Source: Chionis minor (taxonomy: Eukaryota; Chordata; Aves; Charadriiformes; Chionididae). Taken from it: a DNA stretch of 64,000 nt. The stretch covers positions 5,082-69,081 of the forward strand of contig VZSF01010123.1 in NCBI GenBank assembly GCA_013398295.1. The letters are read 5' to 3'. A program made the position numbers and the translations under genes. Shown here in pieces: positions 45,901 to 54,619 of this stretch; the stretch's first letter is position 1; each line of letters begins with the position of its first letter. Below the pieces are notes generated by a model. It was not told the DNA's origin. It was given only the letters and a program-made list of their open reading frames with translations, and did no database searches.

Positions 45901-48085
45901 CTACGCGTCATATCCAGTGGGCACAAGCAGAACCCATCTTCGCTTTTTATCTCCCCCCCTCTGAAAATGAACCAACTTCAAATCGTTTTACATTTTATTT
46001 AAATAAAATGAAAACTATTGGACAACCCAACAGTGCTTTGGTGTGCAAGTGCATTGCCAGCGTTGAAAGTGTATTTGCAATGCCAGAGATACCTGAGATT
46101 TGTACCCAATAGATCCTGAAATCCCCAGAGCACGTTGTGCCATGGGAAGTTTTGACTCGGAAGACGCGTGTGGCCCGGCACAGCCTCTTGGTGCCCCCCA
46201 GCCTAGGGTTGCTCTAACGTTGCCCAGCTGCCCATGGTCCCATGGGGCTGCAGAGAGCAAAGGAATCAAGCCCATCAGCTCGAGCCGCAGCCTGCTCAGG
46301 GTTGCTGCTGTTGCCAGCAGAAAAACCCGCTCTCCGAGACCACAAGGGACCCTGGAGAGACTCTCTGTGACACCTCCCTGCACGCACTCCCGACTCACAT
46401 CGGCTGTGGAGCCAAGTTCTACCGAAGCCCTGTTAATCACCAGATGGCAAGTCTGGATATGCTTCCCTGCTACCACTGTTGGTGTTGGAACCAGGTGCCC
46501 CAAAAAGGAAACGCTAAATAGCTAATTTTAAATAGGAGCCAGATTGCCCAGCATGCGCAAAGACCAACCCTCCGCAACCTCTCGCCGCTGTCGGTCAGAG
46601 TTGCCTTTATCTTTTAGATCCAGGGATATTACTGGGATAGTCCCAACAGATCTGAGCTCTTGGCTCTTCCAATATTTGATATCACAGTATCTGTCACACA
46701 CACTAAACAAAACCAAACTCTTGCAGAGCTGCAAAACTAACCTCAGTTTTCCCATGTTTTGACACGTTTCTTTTCCTTCTAAACCTCCACTGAAAGCACT
46801 ACTCCTTTGCTGGGACGCAAATGGTGACAAGCTTGATGGCAAACTTCCAGTAAGTCATTTTTAGCACGTGTTGGCATTTTGGCCTAAAGTCATCAGATAT
46901 TCTATTCTAGATAATAAAAACAACAACAGAAATCAGATGTGGAGAACCCACCCACCCATCAGTCCAGTGAAGTCCTGCCCTTTTATAAAAATAACTGCAA
47001 GTTCCTTTCTGTGCAGGAAAGGAGTTAGTGCAATTCCCAACATATAAAAACTGAAGCACCAAGAGGGGAGTGACCAGCTAGCAGAGATCCTTGCAAATCC
47101 TTGCAGAGTATGTACAACCACATGCAACAACAACACAATCTGCTGCAAGATCCTCGAAAGCCCCAATACACACCATTATGGGGAGTATCACTGGATTAGA
47201 AAATAACAATCAATGATTTTTCTTCTATTTCCTTCCCATGTTTGAGTTGCCCTCTCTGACCTCATTCTACCACTCAGGATGTATCCAATACATGAAACGC
47301 TCTGGGATATGTTCTCTTGTGTCAACATGAAAGAGAGACAGACATGCCCAGAGGACACAGCATCCCAGATAACACTGAATGCAGAAGTTCAGTGCCTGTT
47401 TGGTCCAGGTATCCCCTTCCAAGGCCACGCTCTGTCCCGCACCTCACCACCAACTCGCTCTTGTCCTGAGCCTGATCAGGAACATTTAGGGAACGGACAA
47501 ATCCTTATCCTTTGCCTTTCTCGGGGGGCCCCCGCGATCAACTCACCAGCACACGATCTCCAAGCCGTAAGTCCTTCTCCCCTTTTTTCACAGACCCACT
47601 GTCCGAGAGGTTAGATCCAGACTCGTTCCCCGTCTTCATGGCGCTGTTCAGGACGCTCTCCCGCAGGGGGATGACACGAGTGGAGAGAGGTGGCGTGGCC
47701 GTCCCCGAGTGCAGTGACAAGTTCTGAGCCGTCAGGGAGTCCACGGAGGGGGCGTCGCTCCCCGAGCCCTCGGCCACCGGCTGCCGCGTCAGCTTGGATG
47801 GTCGTGTAAAAATCCCCTGCAGCGGCTGGCATTCAAAGTAACGAACTCCGCCGACGGAGCCGTCATTCTTACCCACCGGGTCATCCAGAACGACCCCTGC
47901 CCACTGGCCCGGAGCAAATTGCGTCTCCCCAAGATACTGGATCACACCTGGCTTCACTCCATTTACCCAGACACGTTCGCCCACCACAAAGTCTCCCAGG
48001 AAATCATCGCCCACCTCGGCAACCTTTGAACCCGACTTCTCGGCGCTGGCGGTGGAGGTGGTACCCTGCTTGTGTAAAGGTGAGC
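9986..48085 (-). CDS. CLIP2: CLIP2, CAP-Gly domain-containing linker protein 2 (15 coding exons, N-terminus outside window)
   Basis: Fifteen exons on the minus strand, each bounded by AG and GT and phase-compatible with its neighbours, join into one 1003-residue reading frame. It follows human CLIP2/CLIP-115, as I remember it, from the residues before the first CAP-Gly domain to the stop. Order, counting the first in-window residue as 1: first CAP-Gly (about 31-103, GKNDG at 72-76), second CAP-Gly (about 168-240, GKNDG at 212-216), serine-rich linker (about 265-293), then coiled coil to about 979 and a short tail. Family knowledge: CLIP2 tracks growing microtubule plus ends, links membranous organelles to microtubules, is enriched in neurons (dendritic lamellar bodies), and lacks the C-terminal zinc knuckles of CLIP1. 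None are seen here either. In human it lies between RFC2 and GTF2IRD1 and is deleted in Williams-Beuren syndrome. About 40 N-terminal residues, the start codon and the promoter were not found. Confidence 0.97.
9998..10638 (-). other. CLIP2 intron 16 (641 bp)
   Basis: Bounded by GTAAGT (10638 downward) and tctctcttcttccag (to 9998). No element was recognised inside. Confidence 0.8.
10639..10701 (-). CDS. CLIP2: CLIP2 exon 16: penultimate exon, C-terminal tail
   Basis: 63 bp, 21 complete codons. The acceptor is ctctgttgcag and the donor GAG|GTAAGT. It encodes [20 protein letters not shown] plus E. Human has [20 protein letters not shown] plus E, so the match is near exact. It is too short to be found as an open frame and was located by its protein match. 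It is followed by a 641-bp intron. Confidence 0.96.
10702..13902 (-). other. CLIP2 intron 15 (3.2 kb)
   Basis: Unique-looking, moderately GC-rich sequence with a small CTG/CAG cluster near 12136-12150. No repeat family, exon or RNA gene was recognised. Confidence 0.8.
13903..14088 (-). CDS. CLIP2: CLIP2 exon 15: end of the coiled coil
   Basis: 186 bp, 62 complete codons. The acceptor is tttgctgtataag and the donor CAG|GTAGCT. It encodes [20 protein letters not shown], then [20 protein letters not shown] and [15 protein letters not shown]. Human has [20 protein letters not shown]. The [10 protein letters not shown] motif is shared with CLIP1-type tails. Confidence 0.97.
14089..14675 (-). other. 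CLIP2 intron 14 (587 bp)
   Basis: Holds copy B of the unnamed repeat and a short C run near the donor side. Nothing else was seen. Confidence 0.8.
14424..14588. repeat. Unnamed dispersed repeat, copy B (intron 14)
   Basis: Second copy of the element at 4750-4925, same orientation, inside CLIP2 intron 14. Core: gctgcttaatgaggtgctgc, then agcc and a diverged middle. No terminal repeats or coding potential were recognised in either copy. Confidence 0.7.
14676..14835 (-). CDS. CLIP2: CLIP2 exon 14: coiled coil
   Basis: 160 bp: one base completing arginine, then 53 codons. The acceptor is cgcttcttccag and the donor CTG|GTGAGG. It encodes [40 protein letters not shown] and [13 protein letters not shown]. 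The [21 protein letters not shown] block is a strong CLIP2 signature. The PGP breaks the helix here. Confidence 0.97.
14836..15261 (-). other. CLIP2 intron 13 (426 bp)
   Basis: GC-rich near exon 14. Nothing recognised. Confidence 0.8.
15262..15418 (-). CDS. CLIP2: CLIP2 exon 13: coiled coil
   Basis: 157 bp: two bases, 51 codons, two bases. The acceptor is cttctcgtag and the donor GAAAG|GTCAGT. It encodes [20 protein letters not shown] then [20 protein letters not shown] and [11 protein letters not shown]. The [17 protein letters not shown] block matches human as remembered. The minus-strand frame matches CLIP2 and overrides a long plus-strand open frame that overlaps it. Confidence 0.96.
15419..15836 (-). 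other. CLIP2 intron 12 (418 bp)
   Basis: Short intron with GTAAGT donor and cttctcgtag acceptor. Nothing recognised. Confidence 0.8.
15837..15920 (-). CDS. CLIP2: CLIP2 exon 12: coiled coil, with an internal decoy donor
   Basis: 84 bp: two bases, 27 codons, one base. The acceptor is ttctcccgcag. It encodes [20 protein letters not shown] and TLRAQVS. The true donor must be the second of two GTs: G|GTAAGT at 15836. Human continues VS and then ALES, and exon 13 supplies CT TTG GAA in the matching phase. Seven bases earlier the codons GTA AGT (Val-Ser) themselves form a consensus donor. Confidence 0.95.
15921..17599 (-). other. CLIP2 intron 11 (1.7 kb)
   Basis: AT-leaning towards 16800-17300, with a short (AT)n tract near 16481-16490. 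No repeat family was seen. Confidence 0.75.
17600..17657 (-). CDS. CLIP2: CLIP2 exon 11: 19 codons plus one base
   Basis: 58 bp. The acceptor is catttatttcag and the donor GAAG|GTATGA. It encodes [19 protein letters not shown] and the first base of the next codon. Human has MIESNDISEETIRTKETVEG, so this is a clear match. The final G joins AC from exon 12 to give aspartate where human has glycine. Confidence 0.94.
18061..18290 (-). mobile_element. CR1 LINE 3'-end fragment, minus orientation
   Basis: It begins with the reverse complement of the CR1 3' terminus (aatcatagcatgg), then tggaagggacctt and ctgccctgggcagggacacc. It ends near the atctaaatc stretch. CR1 copies are usually 5'-truncated like this one. 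No reverse transcriptase coding is left. Confidence 0.9.
18747..18769. repeat. Perfect 10-bp inverted repeat, 3-base spacer
   Basis: aactgctctt, spacer cca, aagagcagtt in intron 10. It may be a small stem-loop in the pre-mRNA. Chance is possible. Confidence 0.8.
19160..19520. promoter_or_regulatory. Candidate conserved element in intron 10
   Basis: Mixed-composition stretch with a perfect POU octamer ATTTGCAT (19491-19498) and several homeodomain-like AATTAAA/AATTCA sites. I judge it a candidate because it resembles conserved elements in texture. That is weak evidence. Confidence 0.2.
20509..21453 (-). CDS. CLIP2: CLIP2 exon 10: large central coiled-coil exon
   Basis: 945 bp, 315 complete codons, the largest exon. 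The acceptor is gtcatgttgcag and the donor AAT|GTATGA. It starts [20 protein letters not shown], contains [20 protein letters not shown] and [14 protein letters not shown], and ends SQHAN. It is uninterrupted helix-forming sequence with heptad leucines. It aligns end to end with human CLIP2 without large gaps. Differences concentrate around residue 480 of the in-window protein, where human has a proline run and this sequence has [11 protein letters not shown]. Confidence 0.97.
21454..23064 (-). other. CLIP2 intron 9 (1.6 kb)
   Basis: Contains a 13-base T run near 21676 and an A-rich tract near 22890-22925 next to exon 9. A possible conserved stretch lies at 22300-22790 (AATTGAAAGATGAATTGTGA-type sequence). 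No repeat family was seen. Confidence 0.75.
23065..23169 (-). CDS. CLIP2: CLIP2 exon 9: 35-codon symmetric exon, likely alternatively spliced
   Basis: 105 bp, 35 complete codons, phase 0 at both ends. It encodes [20 protein letters not shown] then [15 protein letters not shown], a coiled-coil block of exactly five heptads. The acceptor has a purine-containing stretch (tgtgaccag) next to the AG. The donor is AGG|GTAATC, with no G at +5, so both sites look weak. From memory, the human short isoform (1011 aa against 1046) lacks exactly 35 residues here. That this bird skips the exon too is inference. Confidence 0.95.
23195..23255. repeat. Purine-rich (GA)n tract
   Basis: Almost pure A/G for about 60 bases (agagagggagagaaagagag in its middle), 25 bases upstream of exon 9. 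On the transcript it is a C/U tract, where PTB-type splicing repressors could bind (inference). Confidence 0.85.
26100..26137. repeat. Exact 19-bp tandem duplication
   Basis: attagacaggacagaatgt occurs twice in a row without mismatch, so it is recent. Confidence 0.95.
27620..27680 (-). CDS. CLIP2: CLIP2 exon 8: coiled coil, 20 codons
   Basis: 61 bp: one base completing arginine, then 20 codons ([20 protein letters not shown]). The acceptor is cctccccag and the donor GAG|GTAATT. The 20 residues match the human protein as I remember it. Its end is phase 0, so it can splice either to exon 9 or straight to exon 10. Confidence 0.96.
27681..29859 (-). other. CLIP2 intron 7 (2.2 kb)
   Basis: Contains a CR1 fragment (27830-28035) near its exon 8 end. 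The rest is AT-rich sequence that I do not recognise, with T tracts near 29200-29225. Confidence 0.75.
27830..28035 (-). mobile_element. CR1 LINE 3'-end fragment, minus orientation
   Basis: Same layout as the copy at 18061 (aatcatagcatgg, then ccctgccctgggcagggac). It is only a few percent different from that copy by eye, so both belong to one young CR1 subfamily. Confidence 0.9.
29860..29963 (-). CDS. CLIP2: CLIP2 exon 7: coiled coil
   Basis: 104 bp: 34 codons plus AG of a split arginine. The acceptor is tttactgcag and the donor AAGAG|GTAAAG. It encodes [20 protein letters not shown] then [14 protein letters not shown]. It aligns with human YVAEAEEKLQRARLLVES, and differs from human more than exons 4 to 6 do. 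The residues are almost all charged or leucine, as expected for a coiled coil. Confidence 0.95.
29964..31092 (-). other. CLIP2 intron 6 (1.1 kb)
   Basis: No repeat or element recognised. Confidence 0.75.
31093..31290 (-). CDS. CLIP2: CLIP2 exon 6: start of the coiled coil
   Basis: 198 bp, 66 complete codons, phase 0 on both sides. The acceptor is tttttccag and the donor CAG|GTAGGA. It encodes [20 protein letters not shown], then heptad-like [20 protein letters not shown], ending KAQHEQ. This opens the long alpha-helical region through which CLIP proteins dimerise (family knowledge). It is symmetric, so skipping it would keep the frame. Confidence 0.97.
31291..32503 (-). other. CLIP2 intron 5 (1.2 kb)
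   Basis: Contains a CR1 fragment (31391-31625). The remainder was not recognised. Confidence 0.75.
31391..31625 (-). mobile_element. CR1 LINE 3'-end fragment, minus orientation
   Basis: gatcatagaatagttagcgt at its left end, then cccttggcagggacacctcc and atctaatctaaatctaccc. It is more diverged than the copies at 18061 and 27830. Confidence 0.88.
32504..32717 (-). CDS. CLIP2: CLIP2 exon 5: end of second CAP-Gly and serine-rich region
   Basis: 214 bp: one base completing the arginine, then 71 codons. The acceptor is tctcttacag and the donor CTG|GTAAGT. It encodes [17 protein letters not shown] (end of the domain), a basic stretch ([12 protein letters not shown]), and a serine-rich segment ending SRSGL. 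In CLIP1 and CLIP2 the basic/serine-rich stretch strengthens microtubule binding and is phosphorylated (family knowledge). Confidence 0.97.
32718..37211 (-). other. CLIP2 intron 4 (4.5 kb)
   Basis: Contains a 31-bp tandem duplication (34894-34953). A stretch near 36920-37020 faintly resembles an old CR1. No exon was recognised. A 220-codon open frame (35123-35785, plus) looks accidental. Confidence 0.7.
34894..34953. repeat. 31-bp tandem duplication
   Basis: cagcctgcaggcagcctcca plus ccagagaccc is repeated once with almost no change. Confidence 0.9.
37212..37336 (-). CDS. CLIP2: CLIP2 exon 4: core of second CAP-Gly domain
   Basis: 125 bp: 41 codons plus two bases (AG) of a split arginine. 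The acceptor is gtctccaacag and the donor ACAAG|GTACGG. It encodes [14 protein letters not shown] and [11 protein letters not shown], the tubulin-tail-binding core of CAP-Gly 2. As I remember the human protein, these 41 residues are identical, so selection here is strong. It sits 10.2 kb from exon 3. Confidence 0.97.
37890..38109 (-). mobile_element. CR1 LINE 3'-end fragment, minus orientation, second subfamily
   Basis: gtcatagaatcacttgggct, then ggaagagaccttcaagatca and accacctccctgggcagcct. The 3' end differs from the copies at 18061 and 27830 but matches the reverse complement of 60094-60214. Confidence 0.9.
38480..39330. other. AT-rich stretch in intron 3
   Basis: Long AT-rich region (AATTAAATTTGC, TTATTAATTTTC) without open frames of 60 codons from about 38380 to 39750. 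It may be a conserved element or a plain AT-rich intron. I cannot separate these. Confidence 0.4.
44537..44637 (+). mobile_element. CR1 LINE 3'-end fragment, plus orientation
   Basis: gagcaacctgatctggttga, then ggttggaccagatgaccttt and aggtcccttccaacccaaac, ending in attctataattct. Short 5'-truncated copy. Confidence 0.9.
45037..45064. repeat. Exact 14-bp tandem duplication
   Basis: ttctaatggaaagc occurs twice in a row. Confidence 0.95.
45224..45290 (-). mobile_element. Possible old CR1 scrap
   Basis: ctacagacctggaagggacc followed by a tgctccatccactc-like stretch resembles the first bases of a minus-strand CR1 3' end, but only over about 45 bases. Confidence 0.35.
47547..48085 (-). CDS. CLIP2: CLIP2 exon 3: first CAP-Gly domain and inter-domain linker
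   Basis: 539 bp: two bases completing a glycine codon, then 179 codons. The acceptor reads ttgattcacag and the donor CTG|GTGAGT at 47546. It encodes a short Ser/Thr/Ala-rich lead (GSPLHKQ at its start, matching the human lead), then the complete first CAP-Gly fold with [18 protein letters not shown] and the GKNDG signature. The GKNDG groove binds the C-terminal EEY/EEF of alpha-tubulin and EB proteins (family knowledge). A long Ser/Thr linker follows, then [12 protein letters not shown], which opens the second CAP-Gly. Splitting CAP-Gly 2 over exons 3, 4 and 5 fits one long gene. The exon number assumes the human 17-exon structure. Confidence 0.97.
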
Positions 48086-51000
48086 CTGTGAATCAAGGGA
48101 AAAGAGGTTTTCGTATGAGGAGAAATCCTAAAAGGCAGCCAAAACACCAGGAAAGGGCATTTACAAAAAAGGAAACATCGGGGACCATGACTTGGATTGT
48201 AGATTTACACTAGGTCAAAGTTAAAACCTGAGCGACCCCGTTACTTACACATCTTCCTCGGCAGGAAAGCAATCCGTATGGAAATCCCTGTGCACCCCCC
48301 AGCTTCTGCTGGTCTTGCACCCAACGTAAAGAACCGATCCTATGTCTTCGTCTCCCTTTATAACGCCCACTTACCCCCAGTCCCATCACAGCACCAGAGG
48401 GTATTTTGCGCAGCAGCACTAATGCTAATAAGCTCAAAAAGACAGGAGCGGTGGCAAGTGCTTAAGGATCAAAAGGAGACCAATGAGCTGCTGCTTGAGG
48501 AAAGATGCCAAGTCATCTTGTCATCCAAAAATAATAATAATAAAAATATTAAAAAAAAGAAATAAATAAGTGAGGTACTGATGTTTCAGTACCTGTCACT
48601 AGGAGAACTCCATGTGTCTGGATTCAGGCAAACAGTTAAGTCCAAGCACTGAGAGTCCCACCAAGGGCACTAATAGCTCCTGTGGGACCACGCAGCTGCC
48701 TTTGCAAATTACTCCATTTTCCCAGCTGCTGCTCTGCCTTTGCCAGAGCAGAACCCAGCAGCGAGCAGACACCTGGGGTATGTTCAATCTCAACAGCGTA
48801 TCTATAAAAAGGAAGCATCTACAAACCCTTCCATGCACTGAACTCCATAAAACCTGCAACAAAGAACGCTCTTATTCTGGCATCAGCCCGTCACGCTGAA
48901 GCCAGACCTCCAGCAACGCTTCGCTGTGCTGGGAGAACAAAAACTGCAGGTGACGCAGGAAATTCACTGTCCTGCTCACATTCCCCAGCACACCCTTGAT
49001 CAGCCAAACTCTCCGTAATACACAAAGAGGAGGGCCTTAAATATGTGACTGGCGTCTGAAGGGGAACAAAGAACCCGAGTTAGCAGTGACCTCACTCTTG
49101 CTGACCCCAGTGTCAAACTCCTATCACAAACATTCAGCCCAGGCCCCAGGGGAGTGAAAGACAAGGATGTATGGACTTCACTAAAACTCTCTGAGGGTTA
49201 AAGGGACAGGTTAAATAAAGCCCTAAAAGAAACACCACAAGAGATTAGTGAAATCAGCTTGCAAAGTGAGATCCAGCAAGTCATACACACTGGACCTTCA
49301 GTCATCCTCAGCTCTTGGTAGCACTGAGGTCCCAAGTGCACTTGAGGTAGGGTGCGTGTGCAGGAGGCTTGGTCCCACGTGTCCCGTGCTCAATTAAAGC
49401 TATCTGGACTCTTCAGCCAAACATCAAGCTGAAATTTCTGGGTGCCACCAACCAGAAAATCCTAAAACACACACAGGATGAAATTTTTATTTGTTACCAG
49501 TCAAGGCTGACAGAGAAAGTGTAAGCAGCTGCAGAGACAAGCCAACCTTGAGTGCTTAGCTGAAATGAACTGTGAAACTCGTTCAGCCTTGGCCATCACT
49601 ATCGCTCAGCCTGCACCATTTTAGAGCTCTTTCAGAAGTAATGGGCCTGACAGTTCCAGCTCAGCTCCTAGGAAGCCTGAAGAACATAAAAGCTCTCAAA
49701 CCAAGATACTTCAAAGCTTTGCTAAAGGTCTAGTGTCAGGAGAAAGAAAAGAGCACCAGTGCTTCAGTGCGAGCAGGAAGAATCTACAGTTTCTGCTAAA
49801 CCAGCTGCATTAAGAGGGATGAATATTCACACTTTGGTTCTCATTAGACTCCTGAGTCAACACTCTTGACTAAGCTCTGTGGCACAATCGCACCAGTTTG
49901 TTTGTGGCTCCTGGAAGCCAGTAGCACCTCTGCCCGGGCTGAGCCCAATCTGGTCTAGGACAGAGCAGCAGGTAAGGCAGGATCGTACAAACTCCTCTTA
50001 CAACCAGAACCACCTCCAACTTGCTCACTAAGCTTGGGCTGGAGCTGGACTGAGACAGTCAGCCAAACGGGGCACGTAAGAAGCCCACCCCACGCTGGGC
50101 ACAGAAAGCACAGTAGCATAAATACCATTCCCAACTGAAAAGGTTCACAGCCACCGAGTCCTCAGCGCTCCCGGCAAAGCTCAGCCAGCTCCCCGGGAGA
50201 AGGAGATGTGCCGCAGTCCCTGAGCTGCCTTCTCTTGGCTCTTGCGCCCTGCTCCGAAAGCTTCTGCAACCTCACGTGTTCTTCATTAACTATGGGGGGT
50301 TTTTTGGCAAATGCCTGACTTTCAAGCTTGTGCTACTCTCAGTCTTGTAAAAGACAGTACCTCAAAAGCAGCTCCATTAGGGAGCATCCAAGAACTAGTT
50401 TCACCTTAAAAAGCGAAGAACAAAAGGTTATAAGGATGCTTAGAGCTTTTGACCTTTACAAAAGACTTTAGATAAAAAGGGAGGGGTGGAAGAAGAAACA
50501 GGGCTTCATCCATGTGAACCATATAGACACCCATAAGCAGAAAATAAAGCAACCATTTTCATTTCAATCCTTAATAGCACAAGACAGCAAAACATTTAGA
50601 TTAGGAACCAACAAGTTACATTTTAAAAAGACTCTTCCAGTTTAAAAACCGGAGATGACTACAGGGGTTTATCACCAGCAACGTCTGTGATGTGTATGTT
50701 TCTCCTTTCACGGGTATGAGGAAAAAAAATTAAATTAGAAACACAATTTAGAACCTGGTTTCATGCTCAGCAGAGTGCCGTAACACCAGATCTCGTGCTG
50801 CTGACAGGTTTGAGGCAGATATACGCTATGTGCCAAGCAGAATAGCTGAATTCAACTCCACTGAACAGGGAACTATATGGACAGAAATTTGGGCAGGGGG
50901 GTCTGCATCTGTATTCACAAAAGATCAAAGCTGTTTTTCTAGTCCTACTGGAGCCAGAGTTTCAGCACACTTTATTAGGGCTGTTAGTTAACGATCAAGA

Positions 51001-52686
51001 TACAGGTTACATTAGCTCTCACAACCACCTCTGCAACATGGCAGAGATAAGCAAACCCTTCAGCAGCGAAACTCACGCAAAGAAAGGCAGGAAGGGGCTG
51101 CCCAAGGCTGAACAAACAACACAGCAGGATTTAAAACCACGTCTCGACTCACCGTATTTCACTGCAAGAGCAAACACCTTCAAAAACTGACTTGGACTGG
51201 AAAAAACCCCAAAACCCCAGAGTTCATTGGACTGTTGGCTTAACATTGTGCTCCCCGTAGAGTCAAAATTTTAGTGGGACTTTACACACTTTGTTCGTTC
51301 TATGTGCCTGTTTGGCAGGCAGGGCTGCCAAACTGCAGTAATTATACCATCTCAGGGAAACAGTCTAATTACAGGCTCCCGAGCACAGCAGTGCAGTCAG
51401 AAGCATTATTATCCTTTAGCATGAGGCGAATGACTCAAAAAGATAGGATTTATGTGAGGAACTGCCAGAAGGTTCACTACCTTCTTTATGGCCATGCTGT
51501 AGAAACTTGTACTTTGCATGACCTTCATTACCCACATATAAAATAATAACTAAGCCACCAATTTTCCTGCAGTGCAGCTCACAGGCTTTTGCGCACCAGG
51601 TTTTCAGAGAAGCCAAGAGTCACTATGATCAAGCTAAACCCATTCTTCTTGGCTTCAGGTCTGATGGACCAATTAACTAGGTAGCCAGATAACAGCCAGA
51701 GTAGTCCCAGTAGACTACTCCCCTAGGGAGTCACCAGCCCTTCAGAAGGCAGGAGGTAGTGATGAGTAACTTGTCTTCCATCCCATGAGTAGCTTAGGGT
51801 AGCCCAAAAAAGACATCAGATGATGGCACTGCTCTCTAAGACCCAACATCTGGAGCTACCCGGTCTACAAGCAGCTCTTGCAGCTTACGGGAAAGCCACT
51901 CAAGTGCCCAGAATTCCCGAGCTTTCTCCAGCCTGCAGGCACCTAAAGAGCTGGTCTGTTCCTGTGTCATTTGGATTTGCTGTTTCTGGAGAAGAAAAAT
52001 CATCTTATTCTAGTCAGACTCCCCAGCTAAACACCAACGAGCTCTAAGAAACTCACTAACAGCAAAGCAAGGGTACAGATCTCAGACATGAAGTTGAGAA
52101 GAGAGCTACAAAAGAGAAACAAACCCACCCAAATGTAGACAGAGTATTTCCCACCCCAACCCTGCTGATGCCGATCAAGAAGCCACGCGAACTCTTTGAT
52201 AGACACTATCAGCCATCTAACTCAGGAGCTCACCTGGAAGCCAGTGACGAGGAAAGCCCTTTCCTCCTTGGTCCACAAGGATCTCCCTCGGCTGTTCTGT
52301 CCAACACAAACCTCGCTTGCCAGACAAGGCTGCGACAGCAGCTCCTCCCTCCTTCTGGCTGGGACCAGGCTCCAAGACACAACAAGCAGTAAGCAGGATC
52401 TCTTCCACTCGGGCTTTCCAACTTTACAACCCTATTGTGTTCATTAGCCAGCTCATTCTTTTTGGTTATAAATGGTTTTCCTGTAGGTCACAGCTTTCAG
52501 GGCTGAACATTTAGAAATCAAAGTTGTACACAGCTTCCACTAAATGCACATCTTATCCTACTCTAAATCTCTGTTTTCCCTTTAGCTTTTGTAAAGCCCA
52601 TGCATGAGGCATTAATACCAACCAGAGCAGACCCAGTGCTTAGGGCCCTTTTTGCAAACTCGTCCCACCAGTTTTAGGGGGCCAAA

Positions 52687-52752
52687 GTGACAGGGCACCC
52701 CGTAGTGACAGGGCACCCCGTAGTGACAGGGCACCCCGTAGTGACAGGGCAC
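52687..52752. repeat. 18-bp minisatellite, 3.7 units
   Basis: gtgacagggcaccccgta occurs three times exactly, followed by a 12-base partial unit. Perfect identity suggests it is young and probably length-variable between individuals. Confidence 0.97.
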
Positions 52753-54619
52753 GAATACTTCAGGAGCCAAACAAATTCCCATGAGTCAAGAGCTGGAGAG
52801 GTTAAAGGTTTGAACCGAAGCTTCAGCCTGTTCACATGGCTCTCGTTATCGTGTCAATGAAAGCCATTTGTTCAAAACCCCTGGAAGCACAAGAACTACT
52901 GCAAACAGAAGATGGACTTTTCCAGCTCTTGGAAAGGTCTGCTGTAGGAAGGGGTGAAGAGACAGCTTTGTAAGGCAAAGGAGCAAGAAATCTTCCTCCA
53001 AACAAGCTCTGAAAGTTGAAGCAGGAGGAACAGAGCTCTTGCTCTGCAGCATCAGCAGGAATAACCTTCTCTGCAGGATCCCCAGCTCAGCCTCACACTA
53101 TGTTTAAGTGCCATCCACGTCCAGTGAAGCCATGCATCCTCTCACTCGCTCCACGTCTCCCAACCTCCCACAGCACTGCAGTTGCTCATTTCTTATCATC
53201 GAGCAATAGAAACAAAGGGGGAAGGAAACTCAATTCTGAATGGGAGGAGGGGGAGGAAGAGAAAAATAGTTTAGCATGAGAAGCGGTGCAGAGTGAGCAC
53301 TGCCCGTGTATTTCCTACTCCCTGCAGAACCCTTTTGTAATGTTCCTGCTCCTGAGACACATGCCAGGCACCCAAACTGCCAAAGAAATCAGAAATGCAA
53401 CAGCCCGTTGTGTTGCCATGGGAATCAGGAGACTGGCAGTTAATTGATAAAAAGGAGGCACATTACATTTAATAGAAAGGGGAAGAAAGAAAAAAAAAAA
53501 AGGGGGAAAAAAAGAGATATACCAGAGTAGTGTCTCATGCCAGGGAGGGAGAAATGAGAAAACACGTGGTATTTAAAAAAGAGCTTTACAACGCCCCCAG
53601 GAGAGGTCTTTTTCCTTCTCCATTTTAATTTTCAGAGGGTTTTTTACCCTTAAACCCCACTGCATCACAAGGCAGCCTTACAGGCAGCACAGAATTGCCT
53701 GTCCACTCCCGGGCTGTGCTCCCTCTCCGTGGCAATCAATACACTTCTCATCCACTAGCCAGCAAGAAGAACGGTGCCAGCCTGACAGAAGTGTCACTGT
53801 CACAAGACCTGAAGACACCACACCCTCATCTCACTGTCCCTAACCTGCAACAGGGCAGCATGCCTTGCAGCCCGTGCGCATCTCTCAGTGCGCAGCCTTG
53901 CGACCAAACTAACTAGTCAAAAAACTCCAGTACTCTGCCGCCTCCCAGCCTGGGCTGGGCTTTGGGACAGTCCTGTGATCAGGGGACCCTAATGCCCAAG
54001 ACAGATTTTGTCAGATGGGAAACCCCACTGCAGGTGACAGGAGTGCCACCTAAAAGGAATAACGTGCGTTTTTACTGCCACGAGGATTAGGTAAGAGCCT
54101 GAGAGGCATGAAAGCAGCCTGGCTCGCCGCGTGGTTCAACGCGCAGGTGATGACATGGGGACGGGTGTCTCAGCTGGGACGTCAGACACTGCCCCTGGTC
54201 AAGCTGCAGCCCGTACTTGGGGCACTGAACGCTTGTGGTGGATGATACCTTCCCTCCCAACAGACCACCACCCTCCACTGAGAGCCGCAGGCATCAATAG
54301 CAGTGCGTTGTCTTTACAACCAAGTACCTATCACCTTCTGGCTGTGCTTTTTTTTTTACCCAATGCAATTATTTCAAGCTTCTCTGGGTCTGCAATACCA
54401 TTTCACCTCCAAGCATAACACTACAGAAATTCACTACATGACGGACAGCAGAGCTGATTAGAGCTTCCCCTACAGAGAGGGGAACAAAGAAGGAGAATCC
54501 AGAGGATCCATTATCAAAGTCTCAGTCGCTGTCGACTACGGGAGCAGGTCTACTGGGCAAGAGACAAGGAGGAACAACCCACTGCACCTTCAGGTTTTGC
54601 TGCCTTGGCTGGGCAGGGA

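Larger units (their letters stand above)
37337..47546 (-). other. CLIP2 intron 3 (10.2 kb)
   Basis: Largest complete intron. Contains CR1 fragments at 37890-38109 and 44537-44637 and an old CR1-like scrap near 45224-45290. It has an AT-rich stretch at 38480-39330 and a 14-bp tandem duplication at 45037-45064. No exon, RNA gene or second gene was recognised. Confidence 0.75.
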
